64,000 bases of DNA from positions 2,100,422 through 2,164,421 of the forward strand of contig NZ_CP147243.1 of assembly GCF_037198285.1 (NCBI RefSeq), in the 5' to 3' direction. The notes below the pieces were generated by a model, which was not told where the DNA came from, searched no databases, and was given only the letters and a program-made list of their open reading frames with translations. This DNA comes from Haladaptatus sp. DJG-WS-42. GTDB taxonomy: Archaea > Halobacteriota > Halobacteria > Halobacteriales > Halococcaceae. The position numbers and the translations under genes are program-made. Below, piece after piece: positions 9,248 to 17,112 of the stretch (within the stretch, counting starts at the first letter, position 1; each line of letters starts with the position of its first letter).

Positions 9248-9358
9248 ATGACTCCCACAAAACTCCAAGAACGACTCAGAGAAACGGACGGGCGAGTAGA
9301 TAGAGACGAATTCATTCGGGCGCTTACCTACGTCCGTGACACCGGCCGCAAACACTGA
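9248..9358 (+). CDS. Possible 36-residue microprotein
   Basis: A short frame encoding MTPTKLQERLRETDG and ending RDTGRKH. It has a TATA-like ATTATAA at 9212-9218 and a small palindrome (ACCAT-GT-ATGGT, 9226-9237) between that box and the ATG. The peptide is charged and helical-looking, with ordinary haloarchaeal codons. No family is recognised. It could be real or a chance frame in a 224-bp intergenic stretch. Confidence 0.4.
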   Translation: MTPTKLQERLRETDGRVDRDEFIRALTYVRDTGRKH

Positions 9359-9391
9359 AACATGTGATCTAAACCGCGGACAGGTGGTCGA

Positions 9392-10246
9392 TTAGAGGTA
9401 GTCGCCGACGAGTAGTTCGACGCGGTCGCGCGTTGCGTCTGGGATAGCTTCTGCTGGCGTGTTAATCGTCCCTTCGAGCGCCGTGTGCGCGCCACACTCG
9501 AAGTCCTCGGGGAGCGTGCGGATGGCTTCTTCGACCGTGCGCTTGATGGCTTCCTGATTCTTTTCTGCGTTCTCTAAGACTTCAGCGAGGGTGACCTCGT
9601 GGTCTTTTTTCCACACGTCGTAGTCGGTGACGCCCGCGACGGTGGCGTAGGCGATTTCGGCTTCACGGGCGAGTTTGGCTTCGGGAATCGAGGTCATTCC
9701 GACCACGTCCCAGCCCTGTGCGCGGTAGAACTCGGATTCTGCACGTGTCGAGTACTGTGGCCCTTCGATGCAGACGTAGGTGCCGCCTTCTTGGACGTTG
9801 GCGTTGGTGACTTCCTTTGCTGCCGCAGAGAGGTGGCTCACGAGTTCGGGGCTGTACGGTTCGGTGATGGGTTGGTGGACGACGATGCCGTCGCCAAAGA
9901 AGGTGGATTTTCGGTGTTTCGTCCGGTCGAAAATCTGGTTCGGGATGACGAGCGTGCCCGGGTGCAGGCTCGATTTCAGGCTCCCGACCGCGTTGCTCGC
10001 GAGGATGTACTTCACGCCGAGTTTCTTGAAGGCGTAGATGTTCGCGCGGTAGGGTAGGTGGGTCGGTGAGCGACCGTGTTTCGAGCCGTGGCGCGGGAGG
10101 AACGCGACCTCGCGGCCGGTGTCGCCGAACTCGCCGATGGTGACGGGTGCGCTTGGTTCGCCGTATGGCGTCTCGACAACCTCTTCGCGGGTGTTTTCGA
10201 GCGGGAGGGCTTCGTAGATTCCACTGCCGCCGATAAAGCCAATCAT
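9392..10246 (-). CDS. mtnP: S-methyl-5'-thioadenosine phosphorylase
   Basis: A 284-residue purine nucleoside phosphorylase-family enzyme that splits methylthioadenosine with phosphate into adenine and methylthioribose-1-phosphate. Visible motifs are GGSGIYE near the start, PRHGSKHGRSPTHLPYRANI (phosphate and purine site), YVCIEGPQYSTRAES and VGMTSIPEAKLAREAEI. ATG start; a weak TATA-like TTCTTAGG lies about 28 bp upstream. It lies 42 bp downstream of a phosphoribosyltransferase gene on the same strand, so released adenine could be salvaged by its neighbour (inference). It might also accept inosine or adenosine. Confidence 0.93.
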   Translation of the reverse strand: MIGFIGGSGIYEALPLENTREEVVETPYGEPSAPVTIGEFGDTGREVAFLPRHGSKHGRSPTHLPYRANIYAFKKLGVKYILASNAVGSLKSSLHPGTLVIPNQIFDRTKHRKSTFFGDGIVVHQPITEPYSPELVSHLSAAAKEVTNANVQEGGTYVCIEGPQYSTRAESEFYRAQGWDVVGMTSIPEAKLAREAEIAYATVAGVTDYDVWKKDHEVTLAEVLENAEKNQEAIKRTVEEAIRTLPEDFECGAHTALEGTINTPAEAIPDATRDRVELLVGDYL

Positions 10247-10288
10247 GGGCGACAGTTCTCGACCCCGCCACCTAAGAATTCCGAGACG

Positions 10289-10984
10289 CTACGCTGTGAG
10301 CGTCCACTCGCCCTGCCCGACCGATTCGATGACCCCGCGGCGGTTCATCTCGCCTAAGACTTCGTTTAGGCGATTTGGCTGGGCGATTTCCATCTCGATA
10401 CGGTCTACCTGATGGTAGTGTTTGAGGAGGTGGCGGATGTCCGCTTGGGTAAAGCTGTCCTGCTCAGCTTTCTCCATGACACCGCTCGTGAGGTCAATCA
10501 TGTCCTCGATGAAGTTCCACGGGTAGACAACCCACGCCCACTCTTCGAGTTTTTCGCCGACGAAATCCGGTTCGAACTCGCTCGTCCCGAGCAGTTGGAG
10601 GGTCGCGGTGCGAACCTCGCCGGGATTTCGGTCGCGGACGTACTCGTCTGCGCGCTTGATGGAGCCGCCCGTGTCCGCGATGTCGTCGATGATGAGCACG
10701 TCTTTGCCCTCGACTGAACCTTCCGGCATGGGATAGCGCACTTCGGGGCTGCCCGACTTCTGGGCGGTGCCGACGTAGTGTTCCATCTTGAGGCTCGTGA
10801 GGTCGTCGAGTCCGAGGAAGTCACAGATACAGCGCCCGGCGAACCAGCCGCCGCGGGCGAGTGCGACGACGACGTCCGGCTCGAAGTTCGCGGCTTTGAC
10901 CTCGCCCGACACCTCTCTACAGAGGCCATAGATGTATTCCCAATTCGTGATGGTGCACTTGAACTCGTCCGGCAGGTCGCCCAT
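10289..10984 (-). CDS. Purine phosphoribosyltransferase with C-terminal winged helix
   Basis: A 231-residue type I phosphoribosyltransferase. The PRPP loop is VLIIDDIADTGGS (about 97-109), preceded by VVVALARGGWFAGR. The C-terminal 70 residues (SFTQADIRHLLKHYHQVDRI and onward) look like a winged-helix domain, a layout known from haloarchaeal HGPRTase-like proteins. The base it uses cannot be read from sequence; xanthine/guanine, hypoxanthine or adenine are all possible. The gene precedes mtnP by 42 bp, probably in one transcript. The winged helix may make it a regulator as well as an enzyme (inference). Confidence 0.85.
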   Translation of the reverse strand: MGDLPDEFKCTITNWEYIYGLCREVSGEVKAANFEPDVVVALARGGWFAGRCICDFLGLDDLTSLKMEHYVGTAQKSGSPEVRYPMPEGSVEGKDVLIIDDIADTGGSIKRADEYVRDRNPGEVRTATLQLLGTSEFEPDFVGEKLEEWAWVVYPWNFIEDMIDLTSGVMEKAEQDSFTQADIRHLLKHYHQVDRIEMEIAQPNRLNEVLGEMNRRGVIESVGQGEWTLTA

Positions 10985-11078
10985 ACTAGATGTTCACCAC
11001 CGCCTCGGAGGTGGCGCGGACAATTAAGTGGTATGAAAGGCGCTCAGCGGGGTGCGTGCCAGCGGGAAAAAACGGAGA

Positions 11079-11243
11079 CTAGACGATAGATCGGCCGCCG
11101 CGAGCGTGGCAGTTCGGGCATTCGACCTTCGCCATGTGTTGTTCAGGTGATTCGAACTCGGTGTCACATTCGAGACACCGATACGCGTAGACTTTCTCCT
11201 CGCCTCCGGAAACGAGGCCTTTTATCTTGTCTGTGAGGCTCAT
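11079..11243 (-). CDS. Two-CxxC zinc-ribbon microprotein
   Basis: A 54-residue protein starting MSLTDKIKGLVSGGEEKVYA. It carries CLEC and CPNC motifs about 21 residues apart, forming a FmdB-like zinc ribbon with a short tail. I chose the ATG at 11243; upstream in-frame extensions look non-coding. The function is unknown. It is one of four tiny zinc proteins in the window. Confidence 0.8.
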   Translation of the reverse strand: MSLTDKIKGLVSGGEEKVYAYRCLECDTEFESPEQHMAKVECPNCHARGGRSIV

Positions 11244-11352
11244 ACGGCAGTCCTCGACATAATTGCGAGCTAACGTACAATAAAGAAAATGGCCGTTCTT
11301 TTGGACAGTCCCCGTCGGAGACTTGATAGGCGGGGCCGTCAACGGGTGAGCT

Positions 11353-12252
11353 ATGGAGACACGCCGCGCGCTACAGGTGGACGCCTTTACAGACGAACCG
11401 CTCACGGGTAACGCAGCCGGGGTCGTCCCAAACGCAGACGGACTCTCTGAGACACAGATGCAGGCGATTGCCCGCGAGCTCAACCAAAGCGAGACGGCGT
11501 TCGTCCTCTCTACCGGGAGTGCAGACCGGCGGGTACGCTATTTCACGCCGAAGCAGGAAGTTGACCTCTGTGGGCACGCCACGATTGCGATGCACGCTTG
11601 CCTCGCGGAAACCGGCGACCTCGACGTGGGCGCACACACGCTCGAAACGAACGTCGGCGTCCTCGACATCGAACTTGAAGCCGACGGCACCGTCTGGATG
11701 ACCCAAAACCAGCCTGCGATTCGTGAGGTGGACGTAGACCCTGTCGAGGTGGCAGACGCCCTCGACATCGACCCGGCGGCGCTCACGGACATTGAAGACG
11801 AGCTTCCACTCGCGCGGGCGACGACGGGGTTGCCGTTCCTCATCGTTCCGATGACCTTCTTAGAACAACTCGGGCAGGCAGCCCCGGACATGGCCAAAAT
11901 CGAGGCACTCAGCGAGGAGGTGGACGCGGCGGGCATCTACGCCTTCACGTTCGACGCACTCTCCGCGCAGGCGACGCTCCACGGCCGGATGTTCGCCCCG
12001 CGTTTGGGATTGTTAGAAGACCCCGTCACCGGCACGGCGAGCGGGGCGACGGGCGCGTATCTCCGTCATTTCGGCGCGTTCGATACGATGCCCGACGAAA
12101 TGCTGTTCGAACAGGGCCACTTCGTCTCGCGGCCGGGTGAGGTGCGCGTTCGCGTTGGCGACCAGATTCAGGTTGGCGGGCGTGCCGTGACGGCGTTCGA
12201 CGGGTCGGTCGTGATTCCCACCTTCGATGACGACGACATTCTCGAAGCCTGA
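11353..12252 (+). CDS. PhzF-family isomerase/epimerase
   Basis: A 299-residue protein of the diaminopimelate epimerase-like PhzF/YddE fold. Motifs are QVDAFTDEPLTGNAAGVV (8-25), the conserved catalytic-type Glu in QSETAFV (E47), LCGHATIAMH and EDPVTGTASGATGAYL. Family members include the phenazine enzyme PhzF and many of unknown substrate. No phenazine genes are nearby, so the reaction is open. ATG start; monocistronic, divergent from the zinc-ribbon gene. Confidence 0.9.
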   Translation: METRRALQVDAFTDEPLTGNAAGVVPNADGLSETQMQAIARELNQSETAFVLSTGSADRRVRYFTPKQEVDLCGHATIAMHACLAETGDLDVGAHTLETNVGVLDIELEADGTVWMTQNQPAIREVDVDPVEVADALDIDPAALTDIEDELPLARATTGLPFLIVPMTFLEQLGQAAPDMAKIEALSEEVDAAGIYAFTFDALSAQATLHGRMFAPRLGLLEDPVTGTASGATGAYLRHFGAFDTMPDEMLFEQGHFVSRPGEVRVRVGDQIQVGGRAVTAFDGSVVIPTFDDDDILEA

Positions 12253-12356
12253 GATTCTGTCAGGTTACCGCAGTTTCGGAGGGAGATGCCGTCTGCGAAT
12301 CTTGCCCAAACCCACAGTTCATGCTACGTTATCTCATCCATAAGAGCCGGAACCTT

Positions 12357-12362
12357 CTTTAT
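12357..12362 (+). promoter_or_regulatory. TATA box of ppsA
   Basis: TTTATC in the context CTTCTTTATCGC, centred about 24 bp before the ATG at 12383. This is consistent with a leaderless ppsA transcript. Confidence 0.5.
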
Positions 12363-12382
12363 CGCACTTAGTCAGCATATGG

Positions 12383-14665
12383 ATGAAGATAATGCCTGTA
12401 CTCTGGCTGGACGAAATCAGGGCTGATGACCTCGAATCCGTGGGTGGCAAGGGCGCGTCCCTTGGTGAGCTTACGAATGCGGGGCTTCCCGTACCCCCGG
12501 GATTTGTCGTAACGGCGGGTACGTACCGAACATTTATCGAAGACACTGGCATCGACGAGGAGCTGTTCGAAGCAGTTGACGTCGATGCCGATGATTCGAA
12601 AGCACTCGCGGAAGCCGCAGAGCACGCGAACGACCTCATTCTCGAAACCGAGATGCCCGACGACCTCCGTGAGGAGATTCTCGACGCATACCGGAATCTC
12701 GGAGAAGGAGATTCGTTCGTCGCGGTGCGCTCGTCTGCGACCGCAGAAGACCTGCCCGACGCGAGTTTCGCGGGCCAACAGGAGACCTTCCTCAACATCC
12801 GGGAAGACGAACTCCTCGACAAGGTTCGCGAGTGCTGGGCCTCGCTGTTCACCCAGCGGGCAATTTACTACCGCCAACAGCAGGGCTTCGAGCACGACGT
12901 GGTGAACATCGCGGTCGTCGTCCAGCAGATGGTCGATTCTGAGAAAAGTGGCGTCCTCTTTACGAGCCACCCCTCGACTGGCGACCCGCGTGTCATCATC
13001 GAAGCCGCGTGGGGGCTTGGCGAAGCGGTCGTCTCCGGGTCTGTCTCTCCTGACAACTACGTCGTAGACCGCACGTCCGGTGAGGTCGAGGAAGTGACCA
13101 TCGCTGACAAGAAACTCAAGTGCATCAAAGACCCAGAGACGGGCCACACCATCGAGACGGAAGTCGAAGACGAACTCCGGAACAAGCGGGTCTTAAACGA
13201 GGACGAAATCAAACGCCTCGTCGAACTCGGTGAAATCGTCGAAGCCCACTACGACACGCCACAGGACGTTGAATGGGCCATCATTGACGGCGAGGCGTTC
13301 ATGCTCCAGTCGCGGCCCATCACGACCATCTCGAAAGAGGCCGCGAAAGCCAGCACCGACGGCAACGGCACGGCCTCACAGACACACAAAGACAGCGTCA
13401 TTTTGAACGGGCTCGGAGCGAGCCCCGGAATCGCCAGCGGCAAGGTGCGTATCGTCCGCAAACTCGACCAACTCGACAAGGTTGGCGAAGGCGACATCAT
13501 CGTCGCCGAGATGACGACGCCCGACATGGTGCCCGCGATGAAGCGCGCGGCGGGTATCATCACGGACGAAGGTGGCATGACGAGCCACGCCGCCATCGTC
13601 TCGCGCGAACTCGGCGTTCCTGCCGTCGTCGGCACGGGAAGCGCCTCCCGGGAACTTTCTGACGACCAAGTCGTCACCATCGACGGCGACAAAGGCACCA
13701 TCCGCGAGGGTGGGGCCACAGACAAGGTACAAGAGCGCGACCCAATCGAGGAAGCCCGTCCGAAAACGCCAGTCAAGCCGATGACCGCGACCGAAGTGAA
13801 GGTCAACGTCTCCATTCCCGAAGCCGCCCCGCGCGCTGCCGCGACGGGCGCAGACGGGGTTGGCCTGCTCCGGCTCGAACACATGATTCTCTCGACCGGC
13901 AAGACGCCAGCGCGCTACATCGAAGACCACGGTGAAGATGCCTACGTCGAGGAAATCGTCGAGGGTGTCCGCGGGGTCGCAGACGAGTTCTACCCGCGCC
14001 CGGTTCGCGTCCGCACGCTCGACGCGCCAACGGACGAGTTCCGACAGTTGCAGGGCGGTGAAGACGAGCCAAACGAGCACAACCCGATGCTCGGCTATCG
14101 CGGCATCCGCCGCAGCTTAGACCGCCCCGAAGTGTTCGAACACGAACTCACCGCCTTCCGCCAGCTCTACGAGATGGGCTACGACAACGTCGAAATCATG
14201 TTCCCGCTCGTCAACGACGCAGAGGACGTCGTGAAGGCGAAAACCCTCATGGAGAGCGCGGGTATCGACCCACGCAAGCGCACCTGGGGTGTCATGATTG
14301 AGACGCCAGCCAGCGCGTTGTGTATCGAGGAACTCGCCCAAGCGGGTATCAAGTTCGCCTCGTTCGGGACGAACGACCTGACCCAGTACACGCTCGCGGT
14401 TGACCGCAACAATGAGCGCGTTGCAGACCGCTTCGACGAACTCCACCCGGCCGTCCTCAAACTCATCGGCGAGACCATCAAGACGTGTCGCGAGTACGGC
14501 GTGAAGACGAGCATTTGTGGGCAGGCCGGTTCGAAGCCGCAGATGGTTCGGTTCCTCGTCAACAAAGGTGTCAGCTCCATCAGCGCGAACATCGACGCGG
14601 TTCGCGACGTCCAACACGAGGTAAAGCGCGTCGAACAACAGCTCCTGCTCGATTCGGTTCGATAA
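12383..14665 (+). CDS. ppsA: Phosphoenolpyruvate synthase
   Basis: A 760-residue pyruvate, water dikinase making PEP from pyruvate and ATP for gluconeogenesis. The order is N-terminal ATP-grasp domain (GGKGASLGEL, about 14-23), a phosphohistidine swivel domain GGMTSHAAIVSRELG with H402, and a C-terminal TIM barrel with MLGYRGIRRS, FGTNDLTQYTLAVDRN and catalytic Cys in SICGQAG. The start could be M1 (12383) or the Met at 12392; the TATA at about 12360 favours either as leaderless. A T6 run (14678-14683) follows the stop. Pyruvate kinase at 19290 catalyses the opposing step. Confidence 0.97.
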   Translation: MKIMPVLWLDEIRADDLESVGGKGASLGELTNAGLPVPPGFVVTAGTYRTFIEDTGIDEELFEAVDVDADDSKALAEAAEHANDLILETEMPDDLREEILDAYRNLGEGDSFVAVRSSATAEDLPDASFAGQQETFLNIREDELLDKVRECWASLFTQRAIYYRQQQGFEHDVVNIAVVVQQMVDSEKSGVLFTSHPSTGDPRVIIEAAWGLGEAVVSGSVSPDNYVVDRTSGEVEEVTIADKKLKCIKDPETGHTIETEVEDELRNKRVLNEDEIKRLVELGEIVEAHYDTPQDVEWAIIDGEAFMLQSRPITTISKEAAKASTDGNGTASQTHKDSVILNGLGASPGIASGKVRIVRKLDQLDKVGEGDIIVAEMTTPDMVPAMKRAAGIITDEGGMTSHAAIVSRELGVPAVVGTGSASRELSDDQVVTIDGDKGTIREGGATDKVQERDPIEEARPKTPVKPMTATEVKVNVSIPEAAPRAAATGADGVGLLRLEHMILSTGKTPARYIEDHGEDAYVEEIVEGVRGVADEFYPRPVRVRTLDAPTDEFRQLQGGEDEPNEHNPMLGYRGIRRSLDRPEVFEHELTAFRQLYEMGYDNVEIMFPLVNDAEDVVKAKTLMESAGIDPRKRTWGVMIETPASALCIEELAQAGIKFASFGTNDLTQYTLAVDRNNERVADRFDELHPAVLKLIGETIKTCREYGVKTSICGQAGSKPQMVRFLVNKGVSSISANIDAVRDVQHEVKRVEQQLLLDSVR

Positions 14666-14677
14666 GCGAACGGAGTC

Positions 14678-14683
14678 TTTTTT
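14678..14683 (+). terminator. Oligo-T terminator after ppsA
   Basis: Six T residues 13 bases after the ppsA stop and 26 bases before the next ATG. Confidence 0.45.
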
Positions 14684-14708
14684 CACACCCCGTCACAGAC
14701 CTGAGCGC

Positions 14709-15452
14709 ATGCAACGGACAGCGACAACGCTCGCACTCGTCGCCCTCGTCGTGCTCGCGGGGTGTTCACTCCCGTTTGGAGGGAGTGGGACAGACGGCGC
14801 GACGACCGCACCCGGCGTGACCGCGGACGGTATCACCAACGAAACGGCGCTGCTCTCGGCGCACGTAGACGCCTTGGGCGAGCAGAGCTACGAATCTGAT
14901 GTCGTCATCAACGGCACCATCATCCGCGAGGAGCAATCAATCGAGTTCTCCCGCCACCAGCAGGTGCTCGTCTCTGAAGGCTACTCGTCGTATCAGTATC
15001 GCGTGACCGAAACCGCCGGGTCGTCTACGGCGCAGTTCGACGTGTGGGCAAACGAGAGCGCCCAGTTCATCCGCGTCCAGAGCGGGGGCAATACGCAGTA
15101 CCAGCGCAGTCAGCCACAACCGCCTGCGAGCCTCGCAAGCGCGTCGTTCATCGACACCTTCGTTGACGACAGCTACACGGTCGAGAGCACGGAGGAAGAA
15201 GACGGGCACACGTACACGACGCTCACCACGAATACCGCACCGGACAACGTGACGAGCCTCATTCAGGGCGCTTCAGACGTGTCTCATTTCGAGGGGACCA
15301 TCATCATCACCGAAGACGGGCGCGTCCACGCCATGTCCATCACGATGGACTACATGCTGAACGGGTCTGAAGAGACCTTGGAAGTCGAGTACCAACTCAT
15401 CCAGAATGGCGCGCAAGTCGAGAAGCCGTCGTGGGTTTCTGCACGCGAATAG
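14709..15452 (+). CDS. Secreted lipoprotein of unknown function
   Basis: A 247-residue protein with a Sec-type lipoprotein signal: a short basic start, a hydrophobic run TLALVALVVLAGC, and a lipobox LAGC with the Cys at about residue 19. A Gly/Ser/Thr linker follows, then a β-rich, Asn/Ser-rich outer domain. It resembles a haloarchaeal lipoprotein family seen in many copies per genome (DUF7537-like, from memory). It is likely anchored outside the membrane. No enzyme motif is visible. ATG start. Confidence 0.8.
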   Translation: MQRTATTLALVALVVLAGCSLPFGGSGTDGATTAPGVTADGITNETALLSAHVDALGEQSYESDVVINGTIIREEQSIEFSRHQQVLVSEGYSSYQYRVTETAGSSTAQFDVWANESAQFIRVQSGGNTQYQRSQPQPPASLASASFIDTFVDDSYTVESTEEEDGHTYTTLTTNTAPDNVTSLIQGASDVSHFEGTIIITEDGRVHAMSITMDYMLNGSEETLEVEYQLIQNGAQVEKPSWVSARE

Positions 15453-15559
15453 CGGGCGAACTCTCCAAATTTCTGACTTTTCCATATATGGCAGACAGTA
15501 CCACGATTCACGCCGCCATTCCCTCAAGACTTAGGGTTCCTGGGTTCTGACCAACGACT

Positions 15560-16117
15560 GTGTCGCCCGTCGCACTCGTAGGACCGACCCTCTTCGTCGC
15601 TGGTTTCTTCCATGCGTTAGAGCAAGCCGTCCAGACCGCGACCGGACCGCTTGGCCTCTTCATCATCGCCCTGTACTCGTTTCTCATTGCGATTGTCCTC
15701 CCCTTGCCGAGCGAAGTCGTCCTCGGCGCGCCGCTCGAACTTGGCCTGCCCCACTCGGTCGAACTCGCACTCATTATCTTTGTCAGCGGGCTTGGCAAGG
15801 CCGCAGGGAGCGTGTTCGCGTTCCACATCGGCCATCAAGCAAAGCAAGCTGGGCCAATCGTTCGCGCGCTCGAACGTTCCGGGATAAACATCGTCGCGTG
15901 GTCTGAACGACGTATCGTCGCACTCGCCAAACGCTTCGGGTTCGTCGGCCTCGCCCTCGCGCTGTCCGTCCCCGGCTTCCCGGACACGCTCTCGATTTAC
16001 GCTTTCACCGTCTTAGAAGAAGACTACGTGAAGTTCGCCGCGGCCACGTTCGCCGGGAGCGTCGGACGGCTGTTGCTCACCCTCGGTGTCGTTGGCGCAT
16101 TTTCGTCAGTGATGTAA
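15560..16117 (+). CDS. VTT/DedA-like small membrane protein
   Basis: A 185-residue membrane protein with about four to five helices. The pattern FLIAIVLPLPSEVVLGAPLE (about 41-60) and GLGKAAGSVFAFHIGH match SNARE-associated/VTT (YqaA-type) proteins; relatives of the fold scramble or flip lipids. GTG start at 15560; a longer frame is not supported. The Arg/Pro pair in LALSVPGFPDTLS corresponds to the re-entrant motif of the family. The cargo is unknown. Confidence 0.8.
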   Translation: MSPVALVGPTLFVAGFFHALEQAVQTATGPLGLFIIALYSFLIAIVLPLPSEVVLGAPLELGLPHSVELALIIFVSGLGKAAGSVFAFHIGHQAKQAGPIVRALERSGINIVAWSERRIVALAKRFGFVGLALALSVPGFPDTLSIYAFTVLEEDYVKFAAATFAGSVGRLLLTLGVVGAFSSVM

Positions 16118-16160
16118 CAGAACGATACGCTTAGGCTCTGAGCCATCGAATTTTACTAGT

Positions 16161-16850
16161 ATGGCAGCCAGTCGTCGCAGATTCTCTGGCCAACTGCTCA
16201 CCGGTGGGGTTATCGTCATCATTGGGCTGCTGTTGCTCATCCAGACAACGGGCCTGTACGACACTGGGCGGCTTTGGGAGTTCGTCCCGTCGCTGTTCGT
16301 GCTCATCGGGGTGTGGGCCATCGTCCGCAGCCGAGGGCGCAACCTCGTCGGCCCGGTGCTCCTCATCGTCGTCGCCGGAACCATCCAACTGCTCGTCCTC
16401 GACGTACTCTCCGATGCGTTTGTCGGCCAGTGGTGGCCGCTTGGCATCATCCTCGTCGGGGCGGCAATCATCCTCAATCGAGCGCGTCGTCGTGACGTGC
16501 CCGCGGAACTCGTAGACCGCCTCGATACGATTGTCGCCTTCGGTGGGATAGAGCGCCGACTCGCCTCGAAAGCCTTCCGTGGCGGCGAGGTGATAGCGAT
16601 TTTCGGCGGGGCGGACATCGACCTCCGCGACGCAACCATTGCCCCGCCCGCGACCCTCAACGTCATCGTGCTGTTCGGGGCCGCAGAGTTTAGAGTGCCT
16701 GCGGAGTGGGACGTTCGTCTGGAAGTGTTGCCACTTCTCGGCGGCGTCGAGGACTCGCGGATGCGTCATCCAATGGACGAAGACCGCGACGCTCCAGACC
16801 TCGTCATCACGGGCTTTGCGGCGTTTGGTGGCGTCGAAATCACGGACTGA
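16161..16850 (+). CDS. LiaF-like membrane protein
   Basis: A 229-residue protein. The first 110 residues hold four closely spaced membrane helices (GGVIVIIGLLLLIQTTGL onward). The C-terminal soluble part (FGGIERRLASKAFRGGEVIA and the FGGAD/LFGAAE/FGGVEI repeats) is the short β-repeat of LiaF/DUF1707-type 'cell wall-active antibiotic response' proteins. In bacteria LiaF damps an envelope-stress kinase. No kinase is encoded nearby, so an envelope role is only inference. ATG start. Confidence 0.75.
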   Translation: MAASRRRFSGQLLTGGVIVIIGLLLLIQTTGLYDTGRLWEFVPSLFVLIGVWAIVRSRGRNLVGPVLLIVVAGTIQLLVLDVLSDAFVGQWWPLGIILVGAAIILNRARRRDVPAELVDRLDTIVAFGGIERRLASKAFRGGEVIAIFGGADIDLRDATIAPPATLNVIVLFGAAEFRVPAEWDVRLEVLPLLGGVEDSRMRHPMDEDRDAPDLVITGFAAFGGVEITD

Positions 16851-17112
16851 GCGGCGAAACTTTTTATCCGATTGTGGACTACGAGTGGCTGTGACGCAGC
16901 CGGCTCCGCCCCAGTTTTCGATGCGCATGTAGCCAGCGCTCCGGTTGGAGCCGTCGTCGGGAGGAACTCACGCACAGCGCCTTCATACGGTGGTTGCGTG
17001 GCGGAAACCCGATTTTCCAGTCTTGTATCGCAGAGCAACCAGCATTCAATCAACTAATGACACACGACCGAAATCGGCGGGTTTTACACCGCCACGAGAG
17101 TGAGCACAGAGT
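16851..17112. other. Intergenic stretch, no gene seen
   Basis: 262 bases between the LiaF-like gene and metG. Two short open frames here have no family signature. No tRNA-like T-loop, no clear hairpin and no strong TATA box was found. Confidence 0.5.

Noticed and set aside
16872-17057. 61-codon frame before metG
   Set aside because: The Cys/Ser/Gly-rich product has no motif, and no promoter or ribosome site supports it.
16851-17112. tRNA or other structured RNA in the larger gaps
   Set aside because: No T-loop/anticodon pattern, RNase P or SRP RNA motif was seen here or in the 46010-46280, 49016-49248 and 56004-56203 gaps.
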